Shown piece after piece: positions 57,735-64,000 of a stretch of DNA of 64,000 bases (within the stretch, counting starts at the first letter, position 1; every line of letters starts with the position of its first letter). The position numbers were made by a program, and so were the translations under genes. Location: contig CAILVY010000270.1 of assembly GCA_903837785.1 (NCBI GenBank), positions 33,512 to 97,511 of the forward strand, in the 5' to 3' direction. The notes beneath the pieces are model-generated. The model was not told the DNA's origin. It searched no databases and saw nothing but the letters and a program-made list of their open reading frames with translations. The DNA is from Candidatus Hydrogenedentota bacterium. Its GTDB lineage: Bacteria; Hydrogenedentota; Hydrogenedentia; Hydrogenedentales; CAILVY01.

Positions 57735-59177
57735 GTGGAACAAGGCACCGTTACTCGAAGGCAATTTGTACTCTCAGGTGCAACAGCTACTGCGGGAATG
57801 TCATTGACCGCCCCCGCGCCGGCGGCGGCGACTCAACCGATTCCGATCACGGCGGAGTACGACGTCATTGTTTGTGGAGGCGGGACAGCCGGTCTTCCGG
57901 CCGCCGTTGCCGCGGCACGCACGGGGGCCCGGGTCGCCATCGTGGAACGCTATGGTTTCCTTGGCGGGAACGCCGCGTATTCCATTATGCCCTGCTGGCA
58001 TGGCCTTGGGGAACATCATTGCGGACTGCTTACGCAGTTCGCGAAGCGGGTCGAAGATTTCGGCGCGGGGCCGTCGCCTTTGAAGGAAGGCGATCATATC
58101 GAGCCCGAGGCGATAAAGATCCTCTTCGAGATGATGGCCGACGAACAGAAGGTTCATCTGTACCTGCACCACTTCATTACCGGCGTTGTGATGGACGGCC
58201 CGCGCGTGGCGGGCGTTATCACGGAAAGCAAGTCCGGGAGACGCGCATTCGGAGGGAAGTGCTTTGTGGACGCATCCGGAGACGGCGACTTGTGTTTTCA
58301 CGCGGGCGCCCAGTTCAATCTTGGCGCCGAGGGCAAGACACAAGGAATGTCGTTGCGCTTTCGTATCGGCTACATCCATTTCGATGATTTCGCTGACTGG
58401 GCCGAGAAGCAAGCGGCGGAATTGAATCTTGGACGGCTTGTGCGGGGCGTTCGCGACGGCGGCGGAAAGGCTTGGGGCAAGGCATTTTACTTCGACAGCC
58501 GCTTAGACCGCCTCTTTACCCAATTCCGGGGCCGGTATCCTGACCTGCCAGAAGACACGTACTTCAACTGCAGTTCCATCCGTCCCAATGAGCTTTCCAT
58601 CAACACGACGCGAGTCTACGACCTGGACGGAACCAATGCCGATGACCTCACGAAGGCGGAAATTGCCTTGCGAAAACAGGCATGGGCGGTTTGGCGCTTC
58701 CTGAAAGAGAACGTTCCAGGTTTCAAAGACTCAGCCATCACTGAAACGGCCTGCCAGGCGGGTGTGCGCGAATCGCGGACGATCATCGGCGACTATGTGC
58801 TCACTACGGAAGACGGCGCCAAGAACCGAGAGTTTCCCGATTCGGTGCAAACGTGCCGCGTCCACTTCGACAGTCACGACAAGCAGAAGTACGATAGGGG
58901 CGGAAACAAGGGATTCGTCGACGTGCCCTACGGGATCTTTCTGCCCAAGGGACTGGATGCGGTGCTGACCGCCGGCCGCTGCACCTCCTGTGACCATTTG
59001 ATGAACTCTGGATTTCGTCGGATGGAAAATGCCTTTGAATCTGGCGAAGTCGCCGGCACTGCGGCCGCGCTTGCCGCACAGAAGCAACAAACGGCCCGTT
59101 CCCTGGCGGTTGCGGAATTGAAGGAGATCCTCCGCAGGAACGGTTTCAAGACGAGCCAAGCGGATACGAAAGTGTGA
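57735..59177 (+). CDS. FAD-dependent oxidoreductase with Tat signal
   Basis: 480 residues; start GTG 57735 with GGAG 7 bp upstream. The N-terminus TRRQFVLSGATATAG is a twin-arginine signal. The FAD-binding site DVIVCGGGTAGLPAAVAAAR (about 40) and VDASGDGDLCFHAGA (about 175), together with a later LTAGRCTS segment, are those of the FAD_oxidored (PF12831) family, common next to secreted polysaccharide-degrading enzymes. Probably periplasmic oxidation of a sugar or glycolipid part; substrate unknown. Confidence 0.88.
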   Translation: MEQGTVTRRQFVLSGATATAGMSLTAPAPAAATQPIPITAEYDVIVCGGGTAGLPAAVAAARTGARVAIVERYGFLGGNAAYSIMPCWHGLGEHHCGLLTQFAKRVEDFGAGPSPLKEGDHIEPEAIKILFEMMADEQKVHLYLHHFITGVVMDGPRVAGVITESKSGRRAFGGKCFVDASGDGDLCFHAGAQFNLGAEGKTQGMSLRFRIGYIHFDDFADWAEKQAAELNLGRLVRGVRDGGGKAWGKAFYFDSRLDRLFTQFRGRYPDLPEDTYFNCSSIRPNELSINTTRVYDLDGTNADDLTKAEIALRKQAWAVWRFLKENVPGFKDSAITETACQAGVRESRTIIGDYVLTTEDGAKNREFPDSVQTCRVHFDSHDKQKYDRGGNKGFVDVPYGIFLPKGLDAVLTAGRCTSCDHLMNSGFRRMENAFESGEVAGTAAALAAQKQQTARSLAVAELKEILRRNGFKTSQADTKV

Positions 59178-59253
59178 ATGCCGGGACGCATGCGTTGAAT
59201 CTCGTCTCCAGCAGGTGAAACATCGAGAATAGAAGGATGGAGAGCGAACGCTT

Positions 59254-60567
59254 ATGAAAGCAATACCGTGTCTGGTTGTCTTGACGTTTCTGACTCTGTC
59301 CGCATATGGAGACACTGCCGTGAGAAATGAGTCCGCCGACCGTAATCACCCGGAGAATGAATTGCTGGCGCATCCCGCAATCCGCATCACGGTCGGTTTG
59401 CGCGAAGCCGACATTGTTGGTTGCGACAATCGCGCACTTCAGGCCGCTGTGGATTATGTGGGACAACTTGGCGGCGGCGTGGTCGAGGTGGGGCCCGGCG
59501 AATATCTGATGCGTGATTCACTTCATATGCGTACAGGCGTCACGTTACGCGGGACGGGAAATGAGACCGTGCTAAAGAAAAGCGGCGAGGTGCGCAGTCT
59601 GCTGGCCGCCGACGGCGATTTCGGTGAATGTGCCGTCACCGTCCGAAACCCAGAAGGGTTTGAAATTGGCTGCGGCGTCCATGTCGCCACGAAGCGCGTG
59701 CACGGCTTTCACACCATCTGCGCGACGATCCTGAACAAGAAAGACAATTACCTGACCCTGAGCCGCCCGCTTAATGCCGATTGCATGATGGCGGATGAGG
59801 CCTGTGCGGCGACCATTTTCCCCGTCATCAGCGCCTACAATGTGAAAGACTTCCGCATCGAACACGTCGTCATTGACGGGAACCGAGAAAAGAACGGCCG
59901 TATCGACGGATGCCGCGGCGCTGGAATCTTCTTCTACCAGGGGGATGCGGGCATTGTGGAGAATTGTGCGGTTCGTGACTACAGCGGAGACGGGATCAGC
60001 TTCCAGCAATCGAACGACGTGCAAATATTGGATTGCGTCGTCGAGAACTGCGCCGGAGGTGGTATTCACCCGGGAAGCGGCTCGCAGCGTGCTGTTGTGC
60101 GCGGCTGCAAGGCCCGACATAACGACTGCGATGGTTTCTTTTTCTGTTGGCGCGTGCGCAACGCGCTGGTCGAAGACAATGAGTTCTGCAACAACGGCGC
60201 AACCGGCATTTCGATAGGCCATAAGGACAGCGACAATATCATCCGCCGCAACGTGATCGCGGACAACGCCAACGGCGGCGTTCAATGGCGCGACGAGACC
60301 GAACCGATGGCCGCGCATAACATTACATTCACGGAAAACACCGTCCGCAACAACGGGCGATACGGTCTGAGCATTGACGGCCAGACCAACGGTACTATCG
60401 TCCGGAAGAACGTTATCGAATCCGTCGGCCCGAACGCCGTGGGCATCCGCATTGGAATGAAAGCCGGAGATGTTCTCATGGAAGACAACGAGATTCGCGC
60501 CGCCCGGCAGGTGTCCGATGGCCGGGAGCGGCAAACGCCAAGGCAGAATCCGGGAGGTGAACGATGA
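59254..60567 (+). CDS. Secreted right-handed parallel beta-helix protein
   Basis: 437 residues; ATG 59254 with a weak AGGATGGAGAG upstream and a signal peptide (about 1-21). The pattern of V/I-x-x-N/D-rich coils (for example IVENCAVRDYSGDGISFQ, VEDNEFCNNGATGIS, NGTIVRKNVIE) is that of pectate-lyase-like beta-helix repeats. Catalytic residues of a named polysaccharide lyase are not recognisable, so it may be a lyase, isomerase or binding protein. The stop overlaps the next ATG by 4 bp. Confidence 0.82.
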   Translation: MKAIPCLVVLTFLTLSAYGDTAVRNESADRNHPENELLAHPAIRITVGLREADIVGCDNRALQAAVDYVGQLGGGVVEVGPGEYLMRDSLHMRTGVTLRGTGNETVLKKSGEVRSLLAADGDFGECAVTVRNPEGFEIGCGVHVATKRVHGFHTICATILNKKDNYLTLSRPLNADCMMADEACAATIFPVISAYNVKDFRIEHVVIDGNREKNGRIDGCRGAGIFFYQGDAGIVENCAVRDYSGDGISFQQSNDVQILDCVVENCAGGGIHPGSGSQRAVVRGCKARHNDCDGFFFCWRVRNALVEDNEFCNNGATGISIGHKDSDNIIRRNVIADNANGGVQWRDETEPMAAHNITFTENTVRNNGRYGLSIDGQTNGTIVRKNVIESVGPNAVGIRIGMKAGDVLMEDNEIRAARQVSDGRERQTPRQNPGGER

Positions 60568-62504
60568 ACAGGACAGTCTGGTTGGGTATCGTACTGGCGG
60601 CATGCACGGCCGCTTCGGCGCAGGCAATCCCGCTGACGTTGTCCACGCCTTCACTGCAACTGAATCTCGAAGCAGACCGCGATACGGCGCGTATCACGCG
60701 GCTGGGATGGGATACCGAAGGCACGAACCGCGCCGGCATCAACCTGCTGAAGTCCCCAATCGAACTGCGCGTCTACAAAGGCGGCAGCCGGCAGAAAGCG
60801 CCGGCGAATGTCGAGATGCCAAATGCGGATACGATCCGCTATCACTTTCCGATTTCCGGGAAGGCAGGGATTACGTGGGAAACCTCCGTCGGATCCGGAC
60901 AGTGGTGCATGCGGCTGTCATCCAACGGCGCTCTCTCCGAAAGCGTGGATAAGCTGGAGTTGGTCTTTCCTTTTGAACCGGCGACGGTCGTCACGTGCGT
61001 CATTGCCGACAACTGGACACCCGACGGCAAGTTCATGCTGCCCGCGATATTGAGCGCGCCCGATCTTGGCCAGATGCTTATGACGGGGACTGGCCCATCC
61101 AAGCTCGTGGGCCGGATCGAGGGTAGCCGCTCCGAAAAGTGGGTGACCGTTACGTTGGAAGTGCCGGTCTCTTCCGAAGATGCTTTTTCTTGCCTGGAAT
61201 TTGCCCCGGTGGTGCTACCCAAACCGGCTGGCTTTTCGGATGAAGAGCAGTGGAAGGCCGGCCGGCGTGGTTGGTTCAACCTGATCCAACTCAGCTGCGG
61301 TGCATCGGGCGGCGGCAAGAACGTACAAGGCGTGTGGGCCAACAACGCACTAAGCGATCCGGTAAGCAGCGTCCTCTACATGCTTGTGGATGCGACGCTG
61401 CTCGTGCCCGAATTGGCGCCCGGTGTTTCGATGCCGCCCCTTCTTCGGCGCGCGGTGGAGTACTGGATTGACCACAAAACGAACGAGGACGGTCTGGTTG
61501 CTTACACGGCCGCGGGGACGGCCGGCAGGGAAGCCGCCAGCGAAACGGAAGGCGACCCGGGGCAGAACCAGAACGTATTGGACGCCAATCCGTCGGTCTT
61601 GATCGGCGCATGGGGCTACGTAAAGGCATCGGACGACCTCGCGTGGCTGAAGGCACGCATCAAGGACTTGGAGTTCATCGCCGGATACATGGAGCGGCGC
61701 GACATCGACGGAGACGGGTTGATCGAATCGAAGCAAAGCGGAGACAGCGGGTCGCGGCCTCCGCGCAATCCGGATTGCGCCTGGGACTGCTATGCCAGCG
61801 GCCACAAAAACGCCTACGTGAACACGCTGGTTTATCGTGCGTGGCGGGGACTGGCCGAGCTTGAACGGCGTTTGGGGCGAACCGAGCAAGAACAGCGTTA
61901 TCAGGAGAAAGCGAACCGCCTGAAGGCTGCCTTTCTGCCCGCCTTCTACAACGCTGAAACGGGCTGGCTGGGCTTTTGGAGAAGCAGAGACGGCGTGCTT
62001 CACGATATTTATTCTGACGCGCCGACCAGCTTTGCCATCAACTATGGACTCATCGAAAAAGCGAAGGGCAGAGAGATGCTCGAGCGTTATTGGCATGCCT
62101 TGCAGGAAACGGGATTTGCCCGATTCGACCTGGGCGTGCCGGTATGTCTACGCCCGGTACCCCGCGCGGAGATGGAAGCCTATTTTGACTTCAAGCAGTT
62201 TCTCAACGGAGGCTGCTGCGTGAGCAACACGTCGTATCTGCTCAATGCGCTTTATAGGACGGGCATGGACGCCCAAGCCACCCTTATCCTGAAAGCGATG
62301 CTCAAGCGGCAGCATGACGGCGCCTTTCCGAACGGCGGCGGCTTCCAGAACGGCTTCGTGGACCACATGGGCGCTGGCGCCGAGGTCTTCGATTGGGAGG
62401 GAAATCCCGCGGGCTATGAAGGCCACCTTGTCTACTGTTGGGCCTTCCTGCATTCCATGCTGCTTCGGGCCCCGGCTTGTTGGGAGAGAGCGTATGGGAA
62501 CTGA
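60564..62504 (+). CDS. Secreted six-hairpin glycosidase-like protein
   Basis: 646 residues with a signal peptide (MNRTVWLGIVLAACTAASAQ). Residues about 23-250 are beta-rich; an (alpha/alpha)6 toroid follows (about 260-620). It contains DIDGDGLIES (about 390), NPDCAWDCYASGHKNAYVN (about 407), TSFAINYGL and WEGNPAGYEGHL near the C-terminus. Such toroids are typical of GH63/GH78/GH15-related enzymes, and the likely acid/base residues lie in the W-D region. Family number and substrate cannot be fixed from sequence by eye. Confidence 0.75.
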   Translation: MNRTVWLGIVLAACTAASAQAIPLTLSTPSLQLNLEADRDTARITRLGWDTEGTNRAGINLLKSPIELRVYKGGSRQKAPANVEMPNADTIRYHFPISGKAGITWETSVGSGQWCMRLSSNGALSESVDKLELVFPFEPATVVTCVIADNWTPDGKFMLPAILSAPDLGQMLMTGTGPSKLVGRIEGSRSEKWVTVTLEVPVSSEDAFSCLEFAPVVLPKPAGFSDEEQWKAGRRGWFNLIQLSCGASGGGKNVQGVWANNALSDPVSSVLYMLVDATLLVPELAPGVSMPPLLRRAVEYWIDHKTNEDGLVAYTAAGTAGREAASETEGDPGQNQNVLDANPSVLIGAWGYVKASDDLAWLKARIKDLEFIAGYMERRDIDGDGLIESKQSGDSGSRPPRNPDCAWDCYASGHKNAYVNTLVYRAWRGLAELERRLGRTEQEQRYQEKANRLKAAFLPAFYNAETGWLGFWRSRDGVLHDIYSDAPTSFAINYGLIEKAKGREMLERYWHALQETGFARFDLGVPVCLRPVPRAEMEAYFDFKQFLNGGCCVSNTSYLLNALYRTGMDAQATLILKAMLKRQHDGAFPNGGGFQNGFVDHMGAGAEVFDWEGNPAGYEGHLVYCWAFLHSMLLRAPACWERAYGN

Positions 62505-64000
62505 CTCCAGTGCGAACGCAACAACAGCAGCGGTTTTTATGCTTGCTGGGTTAGCCTGTCTTGTATGTCCGGCATGGTGCGCCGAAACCGGCGAGGAAGC
62601 ACTGGCGCTGATTGCGGTACAAGAAGCACGCATCCCTGCGCTCCGGGCCGAACTTGACAAGATGCATGCAGTCGGCACACCTGTTCATTATCCGCAAGCC
62701 GATCTGCTCATTGGCGAACGCTTTTGCAGGTACTGCCGCGACGATGTCGCCAATGGCAGACCCGAGCGCGCTGCCGAAGTTGCCCGCGAAGTAACCGTCT
62801 TACTCGACCGCGCTTCAGCGGAAATGCACGACGGCGTAGCCGTTCCCGTGATCAGGCCCGATGCGCCCATCGAAATAAGAGACGGTTCGTTCTGGGCGGA
62901 ATGCGACGTGGAGGGCAAGACCGAGTCCCGTCCGGTGTTCCTTACCGGCTACGGACACGGAAGTTCCGCCGTGGATGACCTGCCCTTCTGGAGCCAAATA
63001 GGCATCAGCATCCTCCAAATTGAAGTTGGCCCTGACGCGACGGTGTTTGAAGACGGCAACCGGGAAGACGAGGTGCGTGGCAGAATTCTTCCGGCGCTTG
63101 ACCGCGCAAGGGAAAGCGGGGTCCGTGTCAATCTGCTTACGTCGCCGCATTATTTTCCGGACTGGGCCTATGCCAAATGGCCGGAACTCAGGTTGATTCC
63201 CGGTGCACGTGGCGAGTCTCCATTTCTCAAGAACAGCATTGAGGCCCCACAGAGCCGTGACATCTACGAACGGCACCTGCGCACGGCGCTCCCACTCATC
63301 AAGGACCATCCCGCGCTGCAATCAATTTGTCTGAGCAATGAGCCGGTTCTCGAAGCGGGGTGGAAGGATCCTGCTCGCCTGAACCTTTGGCATAGGTATC
63401 TTCGGCGCATTCACGGGGACATCAGCACCCTTAACACCGCCTGGGGCGCGGGCTACGCCTGTTTTGAGGATGTACCGGAAGTCCCACTGAGTTTTAAGGA
63501 GCCCGCGGCGCGGCTGTATGACGCCGTGCGTTTCAACCACGACCGGTTTTCCGAATGGCACAGATGGATGGTTGATGTCATTCATTCAGTCAATCCTGAC
63601 CTGCCCTGCCACGCGAAGGTGATGAACCTTATGGACGACCGCCACACGGTGTTCTGGGGAACCGACCCGCTTCAGTTTGCCGATCTCAGTCAAATCAACG
63701 GAAACGACTGCTATTGTGTCCCGTTCGAGAAGCCTCGAGTGTGGAGTACGGAGTGGGCTTCGCAAAATCGGTATTACGACCTGCAACGCTCCATGAAGCG
63801 TGTCCCGATTTTCAACAGCGAGAATCACATTATCTTGGACCGCACCAAGTTCTTTGTGCCGGCCGAACACATATATACGGCAATCTGGCAGGGCGCCGTT
63901 CACGGACAGGGAGCAAGCACTACCTGGATTTGGCAGCGCACCTATGACCCAAAGTCTGATGCAGAGGGATTAATCTTGCACCGCGCAGCCTGCACCGCCG
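62494..64000 (+). CDS. GH42-like beta-galactosidase (partial, C-terminus beyond window)
   Basis: 502 residues read from ATG 62494 (overlapping the previous gene by 11 bp, with GGGAGAGAG upstream) to the right edge, without a stop. It has an N-terminal hydrophobic segment (about 16-30, secretion or anchor). The catalytic core shows LNLLTSPHYFPDWAYAKWP-like VNLLTSPHYFPDWA, the acid/base E283 in LSNEP and the nucleophile E443 in FNSENH, as in glycoside hydrolase family 42. It probably cleaves beta-galactosides from the same polymer attacked by the upstream enzymes. The C-terminal domains are not visible. Confidence 0.82.
   Translation, partial: MGTDSSANATTAAVFMLAGLACLVCPAWCAETGEEALALIAVQEARIPALRAELDKMHAVGTPVHYPQADLLIGERFCRYCRDDVANGRPERAAEVAREVTVLLDRASAEMHDGVAVPVIRPDAPIEIRDGSFWAECDVEGKTESRPVFLTGYGHGSSAVDDLPFWSQIGISILQIEVGPDATVFEDGNREDEVRGRILPALDRARESGVRVNLLTSPHYFPDWAYAKWPELRLIPGARGESPFLKNSIEAPQSRDIYERHLRTALPLIKDHPALQSICLSNEPVLEAGWKDPARLNLWHRYLRRIHGDISTLNTAWGAGYACFEDVPEVPLSFKEPAARLYDAVRFNHDRFSEWHRWMVDVIHSVNPDLPCHAKVMNLMDDRHTVFWGTDPLQFADLSQINGNDCYCVPFEKPRVWSTEWASQNRYYDLQRSMKRVPIFNSENHIILDRTKFFVPAEHIYTAIWQGAVHGQGASTTWIWQRTYDPKSDAEGLILHRAACTA

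Overview
The window looks like a chromosomal contig from a GC-rich, Gram-negative, uncultured bacterium, most likely Candidatus Hydrogenedentota or a close relative of the Planctomycetota/PVC group. The reasons are inferential. There are two pseudopilin-like proteins with the prepilin cleavage motif and a C-terminal H-X9-DG tail, and a huge leucine-rich-repeat protein with Gly-Glu (GE) linkers and a dockerin-like EF-hand tail that I associate with Hydrogenedentota genomes. Secreted glycoside hydrolases, sugar isomerases and Gfo/Idh-type oxidoreductases are also abundant. No rRNA, tRNA, CRISPR array, integrase or transposase was seen.

Layout. 1-3786 (minus) is the N-terminal 1262 residues of a membrane PAS/GAF sensor cut by the left edge. 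3919-12183 (plus) is a five-gene fructan operon: orphan sugar ABC permease, two secreted GH32-type enzymes, a Gfo/Idh oxidoreductase and a YfhO-like membrane protein. 12465-15569 holds a FecR/DUF6600 surface protein and a Tyr/Asp-rich lipoprotein, closed by a terminator. 15708-19638 holds a thioredoxin-fold protein and, on minus, aldehyde dehydrogenase, nnrD and thiL. 19639-20524 is non-coding and carries five degenerate repeats spaced 20-21 bp. 20525-24541 (minus) is the LRR/GE/dockerin-like protein. 24700-31247 is an AmmeMemoRadiSam operon whose last large gene fuses spermidine-synthase-like, FMN-binding and polyferredoxin membrane modules and is split by an in-frame TAA. 31251-36280 (minus) is a lipid-linked sugar transfer cluster (GT2, PAP2, ArnT-like, PAP2-ArnT fusion).

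The second half starts with a Ca-binding-repeat protein behind a sigma-28-like promoter (36593), followed by bifunctional nuclease and queC. A housekeeping operon proA-nadD-yqeK-methyltransferase (minus) comes next, then a DUF1569 protein, a lone P-loop ATPase, a DegT aminotransferase plus hydroxypyruvate-isomerase-like pair, and a CE4 deacetylase plus URO-D pair (minus). Two paralogous pseudopilins then flank a GH127-type enzyme and a hemerythrin. A terminator hairpin at 53362-53419 is followed directly by a group II intron-like 5' remnant.

From 53922 to the right edge runs a tightly packed seven-gene operon: PIG-L deacetylase, neutral ceramidase-like, serine hydrolase, FAD oxidoreductase, beta-helix protein, six-hairpin glycosidase and GH42-like beta-galactosidase (partial). 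This set suggests dismantling of a glycolipid or acetylated glycan. The most notable items are the AmmeMemoRadiSam/redox-fusion operon with its internal stop, the ceramidase-glycosidase operon, the intron remnant, the sigma-28-like promoter and the helically phased repeats.
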